DNA of 8,861 nucleotides from Tissierellia bacterium (GCA_012518745.1 JAAYRM010000182.1:1-8861); one strand, 5' to 3'; shown: positions 1 through 6,906, counted from the first letter of the stretch. Program-made: numbers and translations. The notes: generated from the sequence alone by a model not told the origin.

Positions 1-866
1 AATAATGCAGTTATGGTGGCCATATAGGGAATCATCTGTGTGAATTGGCTTGGTATACCAATTACCTGCAACCTAATCCCCAAAGCATCAAAAAATCCAA
101 ACATCAATGCCGCCCCGAAGGTCTTAATCGGATTGGCCCTTCCAAATATAATTGCAGCCAGGGCTATAAATCCCCTATTGGCACTCATGTTTTCAGTAAA
201 TAGGGTCAAATACCCAAGGGAAAGATGGGAACCGGCAAACCCGCATAGAATGCCACATAATATGGAGCCTATGTATTTCATACGCCTAGAACTCACACCA
301 GCTGTCTCAAGCGCCTCGGGATATTCCCCTGCTGCTCTCAGCCACATGCCATATGGTGTTCTATATAGGTATATATATATTAAGGCTACAAGTATCCAGC
401 TTATATATATGAATACAGTATGGTTGTTAAATACTATATCCAAGAATGGGATGCTGGAGAGCCCGGGAAATGTCAATCTGGGCAAGGGTATGATATCCGG
501 CGAAGAAAATGCCCCCTTTACCCCAAATATACTCCTGAGCAAGAATACGGTCAAACCACCTGCGAATATATTTATTGCAATGCCCACTATGAATTCATCG
601 GATTTTAAATCTATCACAAATACGGCGAATATAAGTCCTATTATCAATCCTACAAATCCTGCCAGTAATACACCTACCAATGATGATCCGAAAAAATAGC
701 TACCTAGCACCCCAAAGAAGGAGCCCAATAATATAATCCCCTCCATACCTATATTGAGCATTCCCGCATGTTCGGTAAGAAGTCCTCCTAGAGCTGCTAA
801 TATAAGCGGGGTGGCTGTCCTTATGGTGTGTTGAATTAATGTAAGGTTTAATACCTGGCTAAGCAT
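1..866 (-). CDS. nupQ: Nucleoside-type ABC transporter permease 2 (NupQ/YufQ-like), 3' end cut by window edge
   Basis: This is the second membrane subunit of a BMP-type ABC importer. I translated it directly from the minus strand: ATG at 866-864 opens a frame of 288 codons that stays open to base 1. The protein begins MLSQVLNLTLIQHTIRTATP and is strongly hydrophobic. Near residues 35-50 it carries GMLNIGMEGIILLGSF, the conserved segment of the BPD_transp_2 permease family. A later stretch reading LGYLTLFTENMSANRGFIAL and then AAIIFGRANP is also typical of the YufQ branch. Family members are somewhat over 300 residues, so probably only a short C-terminal piece is missing. The start overlaps the stop of the preceding permease by 8 nt (ATGCTTAG), implying translational coupling, and AGGTGA sits 5 nt upstream. 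The gene symbol follows B. subtilis nupNOPQ; the substrate is inferred only from the family. Confidence 0.93.
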   Translation of the reverse strand, partial: MLSQVLNLTLIQHTIRTATPLILAALGGLLTEHAGMLNIGMEGIILLGSFFGVLGSYFFGSSLVGVLLAGFVGLIIGLIFAVFVIDLKSDEFIVGIAINIFAGGLTVFLLRSIFGVKGAFSSPDIIPLPRLTFPGLSSIPFLDIVFNNHTVFIYISWILVALIYIYLYRTPYGMWLRAAGEYPEALETAGVSSRRMKYIGSILCGILCGFAGSHLSLGYLTLFTENMSANRGFIALAAIIFGRANPIKTFGAALMFGFFDALGIRLQVIGIPSQFTQMIPYMATITAL

Positions 867-1941
867 CCCCTTCACCTGCTTCCTGCTTAATCTTTCTCCT
901 GAGTTTCAATTCATTAAACCTATCCTTAAATCCCCTCTCCCCCGCAATGAATAGGATTATTATCGATTGTATTACCAATACCAGTTCAGAGGGGATGGAG
1001 GTTGCATTCTCCATGGCTATAGAGCCAGTTTTCAACGCCCCAAAGAATATTGACATTATAATTACACCTATCGGATTATTCCTCACTATCAATGCTACCA
1101 GCATTCCATCCCAAGCATAGCCCGGGGAAATATGCTGCAAAAACCTATAGTGTACCCCTAATACCTCAAATACTCCCGCTAGGCCACATAATGCTCCGGA
1201 GATTACCATGGCCATTATCATCTGTCTTCTATCATCTATCCCACCAAACCTTGCGAATAGAGGATTCTGGCCCACCAATTTGAAATTATAGCCAGCTGAG
1301 GTCTTCTCCATCAAATAGTACATGAGAAGCGCCATAAGACCCATGAAAAATATACTTGTATTCAATGTTGAAAGCCGTATCAACCTAGATAGATGAAATT
1401 GTTTAGCAATTATTTCCGTTCCATTTAGCTTGCCCCTAGCAGGTGCAAAGGGGTAGTTTACCAGATAGGAGGTAAATAGAACTGCTACACTATTTAACAT
1501 TATGGTGGTAATAACCTCATCTATCTTATACTTTACCTTTAATAGCCCTGGGACATAGGCATATAATCCCCCTGCCAATATCCCTGCAACAATGGCTAGA
1601 GCTATTCCCAAGCCCTTGGGCAATGCCGTGAACGTGATTCCCACATATGCAGCTGCAAAAGCCCCCAGGTATAGTTGCCCCTCTCCCCCGATATTGAATA
1701 TTCCAGACCTAAACGATATAGCAGTAGCAAGCCCGGTCAAGGCCAAGGGAACCATCTTAGCAAAGGTATTAGCAATATTATACCTACCACCGAAGGCCCC
1801 CCTCAAAAGTGCACCGTAACCTACCACTGGACTTCTGCCATTAGCCATCATTATCAGGGCACCTATTAAAAGGGAAGCGGTTATGGATAGGGTCAATGAT
1901 ATTAGATATTCTATATTCTCGTTGGAGAACCTGCTATTCAT
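859..1941 (-). CDS. nupP: Nucleoside-type ABC transporter permease 1 (NupP/YufP-like)
   Basis: This is the first membrane subunit of the BMP-type importer, 360 residues from ATG at 1941. Residues about 11-35 form the first membrane segment. The conserved BPD_transp_2 signature GIFNIGGEGQLYLGAF lies at about 80-94, followed by several further hydrophobic helices and a basic C-terminus (LKLRRKIKQ). Length and motif fit the YufP/NupP branch. A GTG at 1950 would lengthen the protein by three residues, but it begins directly against the AAGGGG Shine-Dalgarno, whereas ATG at 1941 has an 8-nt spacing, so the ATG is preferred. The start overlaps the ATPase stop by 8 nt (ATGAATAG), and the stop overlaps the next permease start by 8 nt, so three genes form one coupled unit. 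Known members import purine nucleosides; others in the wider family carry different small molecules. Confidence 0.95.
   Translation of the reverse strand: MNSRFSNENIEYLISLTLSITASLLIGALIMMANGRSPVVGYGALLRGAFGGRYNIANTFAKMVPLALTGLATAISFRSGIFNIGGEGQLYLGAFAAAYVGITFTALPKGLGIALAIVAGILAGGLYAYVPGLLKVKYKIDEVITTIMLNSVAVLFTSYLVNYPFAPARGKLNGTEIIAKQFHLSRLIRLSTLNTSIFFMGLMALLMYYLMEKTSAGYNFKLVGQNPLFARFGGIDDRRQMIMAMVISGALCGLAGVFEVLGVHYRFLQHISPGYAWDGMLVALIVRNNPIGVIIMSIFFGALKTGSIAMENATSIPSELVLVIQSIIILFIAGERGFKDRFNELKLRRKIKQEAGEGDA
872..877 (-). promoter_or_regulatory. Ribosome binding site of nupQ-like gene
   Basis: AGGTGA on the minus strand lies 5 nt before the ATG at 866 and inside the last codons of the upstream permease gene. 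It supports the ATG at 866 as the start and an overlapping, coupled arrangement. Confidence 0.7.
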
Positions 1942-3484
1942 GTATTGCACCCCTTTCGGTTGAATCTATGCGCTTTCCCGTCATATATAGCCCTATATCC
2001 CTCTTGGATATCTCATCACTTGAGAATTCGCCGGTAATCCTCCCCTCATATAGGGTAAGAATTCTATCGGATAGTCTAAATATTTCATCTAAATCAGCTG
2101 AAACCAATAATATGGCGACCCCAGCATTTCTCTTTTCAATTATTTGATTATGGACAAATTCAATCGCTCCCACATCTATCCCCCTAGTGGGTTGTGCTAC
2201 TATTAATATTGGAGTGTCGAAGGAAAATTCCCTAGCTATAATCATCTTTTGCATATTACCACCAGAGAGATTACCGGCAAGTATATCTGCAGTCGGGGTT
2301 CGAATATCAAATTCTTCGATCAGCCTATCCGATCTATCCCTTATCCGCCTATTATCCATATGAACCCCTTTTATGGAATAGGGCTCCCTATCTTGAACAC
2401 CCATGAGCAGATTTTCCGATATGGTAGCTTCCCTTGATAGCCCAGTGGCCAACCTATCCTCGGGTATATGCGCTATCCCCATCCCCCTTATCTCCCTAGG
2501 GCTTTTATTAAATGCATCTACCCCATTGACTGTGAAGGTACCCCCCTCCATTTCCCTAAGCCCTGTTAATACCTCTACCAGCTCCGTCTGTCCATTTCCC
2601 TCTACGCCAGCTATTCCCAGTATTTCCCCTGCTTTCAGATTGAAAGATATCCCATTTAGTGCAAATAATCCTCGATTATCCCTCGCCCTTATATCACGTG
2701 TGGATAATACCTCCCTCTTCGGCAACCTTTCCCTATGTAGCTGTTTAAATAATACCTCTCTGCCTACCATCATCTCAGCCAATATCCGTTCATCCGCATC
2801 CTTGGTCTCCAATGTCCCAACCATCCTTCCCTGACGCATAACACTCACCCTATGCGATATGGCCAATACCTCTTGTAATTTATGGGTTATTATAATTACA
2901 GTTTTGCCCAGATCCCTGACCAAATTTCTAATGACCTGGAAGAGATCATCCGTTTCCTGGGGTGTGAGTACCGCCGTAGGCTCGTCCAGTATCAGAACAT
3001 CTACCCCCTTATATAATACCTTCAATATCTCTATCCGTTGCTGGATACCAACGGATAGAGTTTCTACCCTTTGATTAGGGTCTACCACTAGACCATAGGT
3101 CTCGGATAATTTCTCTACCTCCGATATCGCCGCCTTCATATCCATAAATATCCCATTCTTCCTAGGCTCCATTCCAAGCACTATATTTTCAGCTACGGTG
3201 AGGGAGGGCAAGAGCATAAAATGTTGATGTACCATTCCAATCCCCAGATTTATAGCCACCAATGGACTATTTATCTTAACAGGTTTCCCCTCGAAAAATA
3301 TTTCGCCTTCGGTTGGCTCATATAATCCGTATATTATATTCATCAATGTGGATTTCCCCGCCCCATTCTCCCCCACGATGGCATGGATTTCGCCCCTAGC
3401 TATGTCCAAATTTACCCTATCATTTGCTAGAACACCCGGAAAGCGCTTGGAGATATTTCTTGCTCGGATTAATATATCGGTCAT
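1934..3484 (-). CDS. nupO: Nucleoside-type ABC transporter ATPase with two nucleotide-binding domains (NupO/YufO-like)
   Basis: This cytoplasmic ATPase powers the two permeases. From ATG at 3484 it has 516 residues and two ABC domains, as in sugar and nucleoside importers. Domain 1 has Walker A GENGAGKST (38-46), signature LSVGIQQ (143-149), Walker B LILDE (164-168) and switch histidine H201. Domain 2 has an altered Walker A, GVEGNGQTE (about 293-301), lacking the P-loop lysine, a signature LSGGNMQ (406-412), and ILIVAQPT (about 426-433) where the Walker B Asp-Glu is Ala-Gln. This asymmetry is normal for the family, with one composite ATP site degenerate. The gene follows the BMP lipoprotein gene after a 73-bp gap holding a long palindrome, and overlaps the first permease by 8 nt. 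A GTG at 3496 would add four residues but sits inside the Shine-Dalgarno region, so ATG at 3484 is chosen. Confidence 0.96.
   Translation of the reverse strand: MTDILIRARNISKRFPGVLANDRVNLDIARGEIHAIVGENGAGKSTLMNIIYGLYEPTEGEIFFEGKPVKINSPLVAINLGIGMVHQHFMLLPSLTVAENIVLGMEPRKNGIFMDMKAAISEVEKLSETYGLVVDPNQRVETLSVGIQQRIEILKVLYKGVDVLILDEPTAVLTPQETDDLFQVIRNLVRDLGKTVIIITHKLQEVLAISHRVSVMRQGRMVGTLETKDADERILAEMMVGREVLFKQLHRERLPKREVLSTRDIRARDNRGLFALNGISFNLKAGEILGIAGVEGNGQTELVEVLTGLREMEGGTFTVNGVDAFNKSPREIRGMGIAHIPEDRLATGLSREATISENLLMGVQDREPYSIKGVHMDNRRIRDRSDRLIEEFDIRTPTADILAGNLSGGNMQKMIIAREFSFDTPILIVAQPTRGIDVGAIEFVHNQIIEKRNAGVAILLVSADLDEIFRLSDRILTLYEGRITGEFSSDEISKRDIGLYMTGKRIDSTERGAIHE
1950..1955 (-). promoter_or_regulatory. 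Ribosome binding site of nupP-like gene
   Basis: AAGGGG on the minus strand is 8 nt upstream of ATG at 1941, inside the end of the ATPase gene. It touches the alternative GTG at 1950, which makes that GTG an unlikely start. Confidence 0.65.
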
Positions 3485-3492
3485 ATAATGCC

Positions 3493-3498
3493 TCACCT
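3493..3498 (-). promoter_or_regulatory. Ribosome binding site of nupO-like gene
   Basis: On the minus strand GGAGAGGTGAGG (3502-3491) precedes the ATG at 3484; its AGGTGA core is 8 nt away. The GTG inside it (3496) opens a longer frame but has no properly spaced Shine-Dalgarno of its own. Part of this site can pair with the 3' arm of the adjacent palindrome. Confidence 0.7.
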
Positions 3499-3517
3499 CT
3501 CCATCTAAAGGATTCTC

Positions 3518-3553
3518 TAAAATGGAGAAGTAGATATCTACTTCTCCATTTTA
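3518..3553 (-). repeat. 36-bp perfect palindrome between the BMP receptor and ATPase genes; probable mRNA hairpin
   Basis: The arms TAAAATGGAGAAGTAGAT and ATCTACTTCTCCATTTTA are exact reverse complements with no spacer, centred between 3535 and 3536. The palindrome starts 4 nt after the TAG stop of the BMP lipoprotein gene and ends 33 nt before the ATPase ATG. In RNA it would form a long, only moderately GC-rich stem ending in UUUU, weaker than a classical Rho-independent terminator. Inference: it acts as an intercistronic stabiliser or partial attenuator. This would keep the abundant receptor expressed above the membrane parts, as is known for other binding-protein operons. Confidence 0.8.
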
Positions 3554-3557
3554 AAAG

Positions 3558-4589
3558 CTATTTAGCTGTTGGGACCTTTATCTCCCCACTCGATATCTTC
3601 TCCTCTATTTCGGCTAATTTATCCTTCATCTCGTCGGTAACGAATTGCTTCATGTCCTCGGTACCATATCCCATCCCTACGCCATTCTGCTCTAGCCCAT
3701 AATAGAGTATTTTTCCTGGCTCAACCTCGTCATTCTGTATGCTTACTATCGTGTCGTATATGGATAGGCCAACCCTTTTAACCATACTGGCCACTATCAC
3801 ATCGGGATTGATATACCGTTGATCCGTATCTACGCCTATGGCATATCTATCCATCTCTTCCGCTGCCTCGAATACCCCTTCGCCCGTCTTGCCAGCTACC
3901 TGGAATACTATATCCGCTCCACCAGAATAAAGGGCCGTCGCCCCTTCCTTCCCCTTGGCTGGATCTTCAAAATCCTCCGCAAATATTGTCTCTACCTTTA
4001 TGTCCGGATTAATATACTCGGCTCCTGCCTTGTACCCCGCCTCAAAGTTTCTAATTACCGGCATATCCATACCGCCGACCATTCCTATCGAATCCTCTTC
4101 CGTCAACATAGCAGCCAGTGCTCCGGCTAGGAAGGATCCCTCATTTTCTGCGTAGCTTACAGTAATTAAATTGTCTATGCCTTCTATCTCGTTATCAACA
4201 TATATATAGTATACTTCCGGGAATTCTTCTGCTATCTCTTGAACCACATCATAGAACTCATATCCCACTACCGCAACTATCGATGCATACTCGGAAGCCT
4301 GAACCAATTGATCCGTATATAGAGATGGATCATTCCTACATTCGTAGACCTTATATTCGATGCCCAGCTCCTCCTCGGCCTGCTCCACCCCTTCGTTAGC
4401 GGAGTCATAGAAAGATCTATCCCCCAAACCCCCAGCTACTACCAAACCTACCTTGGTTATTTCGGCTACATCTTCGGCTCCCTCAGCCGCATCATCCTCA
4501 TCTGCTGCAGGCACACCTTGACCACATCCAGCTACGGTCAAGACTAGTACCAGCATTAAGATGAATAAAATAGAAACCCCCCTCTTCAT
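3558..4589 (-). CDS. nupN: BMP/PnrA family nucleoside-binding lipoprotein of an ABC importer (NupN/YufN-like)
   Basis: This surface lipoprotein captures the substrate for the ATPase and permeases that follow. It has 343 residues. A signal peptide (KR followed by a hydrophobic run) ends in lipobox TVAGC with the lipidated cysteine at 22, then a very acidic tether (about 30-43). Family features seen are GGLGDRSFYD (53-62), YAENEGSFLAG (146-156), GGMDMPVIRNFEAGYKAGA (172-190) and GVDTDQ (252-257), matching the BMP/PnrA/Med fold. ATG at 4589 has a strong GGAGG Shine-Dalgarno 7 nt upstream. The gene has its own promoter in the 96-bp gap behind the P1 hydrolase gene, and its stop is followed by a long palindrome. 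Characterised relatives bind purine nucleosides, though some paralogues bind other ligands such as riboflavin, so the exact ligand is not certain. Confidence 0.95.
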   Translation of the reverse strand: MKRGVSILFILMLVLVLTVAGCGQGVPAADEDDAAEGAEDVAEITKVGLVVAGGLGDRSFYDSANEGVEQAEEELGIEYKVYECRNDPSLYTDQLVQASEYASIVAVVGYEFYDVVQEIAEEFPEVYYIYVDNEIEGIDNLITVSYAENEGSFLAGALAAMLTEEDSIGMVGGMDMPVIRNFEAGYKAGAEYINPDIKVETIFAEDFEDPAKGKEGATALYSGGADIVFQVAGKTGEGVFEAAEEMDRYAIGVDTDQRYINPDVIVASMVKRVGLSIYDTIVSIQNDEVEPGKILYYGLEQNGVGMGYGTEDMKQFVTDEMKDKLAEIEEKISSGEIKVPTAK

Positions 4590-4634
4590 TTAAATCCTCC
4601 CCCTCTTTAAAAAGTTTGTATTCTACTTAACTCA

Positions 4635-4662
4635 ATTATATATCATGCAAGCGTTTTCTCAA
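4635..4662 (-). promoter_or_regulatory. Sigma-A type promoter of the nupNOPQ-like operon
   Basis: On the minus strand TTGAGA (4662-4657) and a perfect TATAAT (4640-4635) are separated by 16 bp. The predicted transcription start is near 4628, giving a leader of roughly 38 nt before the ATG at 4589. The transporter genes can therefore be expressed independently of the receptor and hydrolase genes upstream. No clear terminator separates them, so read-through is also possible. Confidence 0.7.
4646..4659 (-). promoter_or_regulatory. cre-like / LacI-family operator inside the promoter spacer
   Basis: AGAAAACGCTTGCA on the minus strand matches the CcpA catabolite-responsive element pattern TGWAANCGNTNWCA at all but two fixed positions and has the central CG typical of LacI-family operators. 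It fills the space between the -35 and -10 boxes, where bound repressor would block polymerase. The functional role is inferred; a site with two mismatches can arise by chance. Confidence 0.4.
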
Positions 4663-4685
4663 GGTTTATTTGCTATTTCTTGCCT

Positions 4686-5639
4686 TTATCTATAGGATTT
4701 AAACCCATATAGGGATTTCGCGGATTCTATACCATCTATAATCGCCCTTTCCATGACCATCGAAGCCAACATTCCTACCATATTGACATCTCCTTTAACC
4801 TCACCCGTTGCCATTGTGAATATGGTATCCCCATCTAAAAGGGTATGCGAAGGTCTTATGGTCCTTCCGCATCCATTATGTGCCATGGAAGCCACCTTAT
4901 TGGCCCCAGCCTTTGTAAGGGAAGCATTTGTAGCTATAACTCCTATTGTCGTATTTCCGTTAAAGGAATTTATTCCATCGATATGCCCCTTGAGCAATAT
5001 ATCCTCTGTGCCAATTGGATCCCGTCCATGCTCATCCAATAGGCCTGCTAATATCTGCCCAGTATCTGGGTCTACTACATCCCCAAGGCAATTCACCGCC
5101 ACCAACGCTGCTACCTTTAAATCCCCTACTTGAATGCCATGGGATCCCAGGCCACCTTTCATAGCCCTTTCAGGCCCCAATAATTTCCCCACCGTGGCAC
5201 CCATTCCGGCTCCTATATTGCCGCTAGGACATTTTACATCCGTTGCATCCACGCAGGCTTCATATCCCATATTGAAATCGGGTCTTATATTGGGATCCCC
5301 GATGATTAGATCGAATAGCACGGCCCCACATACTATGGGTACCTTAGCTACCTGAACATCGAATCCCACCCCTTTTTCTTCCAGATACTTCATAACCCCC
5401 GAGGCTGCATCCAATCCAAAGGCGGAACCTCCAGATAATAGTATCCCGTGGACCTTATCTACCAAATTTTCCGGCCTCAATAGATCCGTTTCCCTAGTCC
5501 CAGGGGCCCCTCCCCTAACATCTACTCCACCTACTGCGCCTTCCCTACATAATATAACCGTACATCCAGTTGCAGCCTCCAAATCTTGGGCATTGCCTAC
5601 CTCTATTCCATCTATATCGGTAAATGCTATTGTCTTCAT
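4686..5639 (-). CDS. P1 family peptidase / DmpA-ThnT type N-terminal nucleophile amidohydrolase
   Basis: The product has 317 residues from ATG at 5639 and no signal peptide, so it is probably cytoplasmic. It resembles the DmpA/BapA/ThnT group, which cleaves itself and then uses the freed Thr or Ser to hydrolyse short amides such as D- or beta-aminopeptides or pantetheine. Visible family segments are GGVDVRGGAPGTRETDLL (about 37-54), LLSGGSAFGLDAASGVM (67-83) and GNIGAGMGATVGK (140-152). NTTIGVIATNA follows, where cleavage between Asn229 and Thr230 is expected by analogy to ThnT. Also seen are AHNGCGRTIRPSHTLLDGD (253-271). The start follows the receptor gene by 27 bp, so the two are probably cotranscribed. 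GTG at 5648 would lengthen it by three residues but lies inside the Shine-Dalgarno. The family assignment is firm; the substrate is unknown. Confidence 0.93.
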   Translation of the reverse strand: MKTIAFTDIDGIEVGNAQDLEAATGCTVILCREGAVGGVDVRGGAPGTRETDLLRPENLVDKVHGILLSGGSAFGLDAASGVMKYLEEKGVGFDVQVAKVPIVCGAVLFDLIIGDPNIRPDFNMGYEACVDATDVKCPSGNIGAGMGATVGKLLGPERAMKGGLGSHGIQVGDLKVAALVAVNCLGDVVDPDTGQILAGLLDEHGRDPIGTEDILLKGHIDGINSFNGNTTIGVIATNASLTKAGANKVASMAHNGCGRTIRPSHTLLDGDTIFTMATGEVKGDVNMVGMLASMVMERAIIDGIESAKSLYGFKSYR

Positions 5640-5644
5640 AGTGT

Positions 5645-5650
5645 CCACCT
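5645..5650 (-). promoter_or_regulatory. Ribosome binding site of the P1 hydrolase gene
   Basis: GGAGAGGTGG on the minus strand ends 5 nt before ATG at 5639. The GTG at 5648 that would open a longer frame is part of this site, so the ATG is the better start. Confidence 0.7.
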
Positions 5651-5666
5651 CTCCATTGATTGAATT

Positions 5667-6836
5667 TCATTGAGAATTTAGAGCAAAGGTGAAATAAAAT
5701 ATATCATCTCTCATATTGCCTAATTGCCCATTGGCCAATTTCCCCTTAAATTTCCCCGAGTCCTGAAGATACCTAAACACCACATCGGCATTATCAATCC
5801 AATTTTGGCTTGCTTTCATACTATAGGATATATTGGAACTAGCAATAGCATCCGCCGATGTGCCAATCCAATCAGCTACTAGTCCTCCTACTTCCTGTTC
5901 GTTTTGGTTCATATACTTCATGGCAATGGATAAAAGCTTGAAAAACTCGCCTATCTCCTTATAATGATTCTCAATGGCCCCATCTCGAGCTGATATCACA
6001 GAATGTGGAAACTCATTCCACCTGCCCATCGGATTAAAACCATCCAAGTCCAATATCACCTTACCTGCCCCCTCTAATTCAGCCAACTCGGGAAAAGGTG
6101 AAAAGCCAATCCATCCATCTACCACCTGCTCAGCCTGTAATGAAGGAATGAGGTTGGCTGTTCCTTTTAAATCTACCAATAGTATATCATTATCCTTTTG
6201 CCCGGGATTCCTTGTAAACGATATTGCCCTTTCCTTCATTGCCGCTTCAAACAATATTATGGGCATGGTGGATGGAGCATGATAACCTATCGATAAAGGC
6301 TCATCATGTTCCCGTATATACTGCATAAAGCTATCTAAGTCATCTATTGGCATATCCTGTCCCATCACCAATGCCATGCCATCCATACCTATGGGCCCCA
6401 GTATCTTTATATCATATCCATCATCTATGGTCTTTAAGGGAAATTCCATCGATGAAAAGCCTAGCTCCCCATTTCCCTGAGCAAGCATATCCATTACATC
6501 CTTCCCATCCCGTACCGCCACGAGCTCTATATTAGAAACCTTTTCCCCATCGGATATAAGGGCATATTTCTCCCCTTCTATGATCTCCTCTAGGTAAATA
6601 CCCTCGTTTTCAAATGCATTATTCTTAGCCGCAGCTACTATCAGAGGCGCATGGTAATTGCTAAAGGTATAAACTATTCTCAGGCTAGGAACCTCTTCCT
6701 CCTCTATTTCTATATCCTCCACCTTATCATCCGCCGCTATATCTACCTTTCCATTACTTGCACATCCCACAATTAAGGATAATACCAACAATAATATCAA
6801 TAAAAAACATAAAACCCTGCTATTCAATAAAAACAC
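5667..6836 (-). CDS. Orphan ABC substrate-binding lipoprotein (SsuA/TauA/NMT1-like fold)
   Basis: This is a predicted membrane-anchored solute receptor of 389 residues. Its N-terminus is a hydrophobic signal peptide ending in lipobox LIVGC (Cys25), followed by an acidic tether rich in Asp and Glu (about 32-48). The mature domain opens with LRIVYTFSNYHAPLIVAAAKNNAF, the usual start of nitrate/sulfonate/taurine/thiamine-precursor type receptors (type II binding fold). Further family-like stretches are LAQGNGELGFSSMEFPLK and ADVVFRYLQDSGKFKG. No permease or ATPase of this type is adjacent; the next gene, 27 bp on, is a P1 hydrolase. The start is uncertain: GTG at 6836 has GGAAGGGG very close upstream, while TTG at 6827 gives a shorter lipoprotein signal with a spacing of about 11 nt. 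The ligand cannot be told from sequence. Confidence 0.87.
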   Translation of the reverse strand: MFLLNSRVLCFLLILLLVLSLIVGCASNGKVDIAADDKVEDIEIEEEEVPSLRIVYTFSNYHAPLIVAAAKNNAFENEGIYLEEIIEGEKYALISDGEKVSNIELVAVRDGKDVMDMLAQGNGELGFSSMEFPLKTIDDGYDIKILGPIGMDGMALVMGQDMPIDDLDSFMQYIREHDEPLSIGYHAPSTMPIILFEAAMKERAISFTRNPGQKDNDILLVDLKGTANLIPSLQAEQVVDGWIGFSPFPELAELEGAGKVILDLDGFNPMGRWNEFPHSVISARDGAIENHYKEIGEFFKLLSIAMKYMNQNEQEVGGLVADWIGTSADAIASSNISYSMKASQNWIDNADVVFRYLQDSGKFKGKLANGQLGNMRDDIFYFTFALNSQ

Positions 6837-6873
6837 ATCCCCTTCCAGTTCTTATATGATAATTATATATCGA

Positions 6874-6906
6874 TATATTGCAATAATCTAGATTATATTG
6901 TAATAA
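6874..6906. repeat. Pair of 13-bp direct repeats, 20 bp apart, upstream of the orphan receptor gene
   Basis: TATATTGCAATAA (6874-6886) and TATATTGTAATAA (6894-6906) differ at one base, and their starts are 20 bp apart, about two helical turns. Between and around them lie the palindromes ATAATCTAGATTAT (6883-6896) and ATATATCGATATAT just to the left. TATAAT-like boxes occur on the minus strand but no convincing -35 box. The arrangement resembles a tandem operator, but the region is very AT-rich, so chance similarity is possible. Confidence 0.45.

Noticed and set aside
355..415. TATATATA-rich stretches suggesting a repeat or origin-like region
   Set aside because: They encode Tyr/Ile runs of the permease on the minus strand and are explained by codon use.
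40..699. Plus-strand open frame of 219 codons
   Set aside because: It is antisense to the nupQ-like permease, whose minus-strand translation is continuous and matches family motifs. The plus-strand protein shows no recognisable domain.
2403..2834. Plus-strand open frame of 143 codons
   Set aside because: It lies inside the well-supported ATPase gene on the other strand and has low-complexity Ser/Pro/Ile composition typical of antisense frames.
3518..3553. Classical Rho-independent terminator
   Set aside because: The stem is AT-rich at its base and is followed by only four U residues, and the ATPase needed by the same transporter lies just downstream. Partial attenuation remains possible.
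4753..5133. Plus-strand open frame of 126 codons
   Set aside because: It is antisense to the P1 hydrolase gene, with no ribosome binding site or domain.
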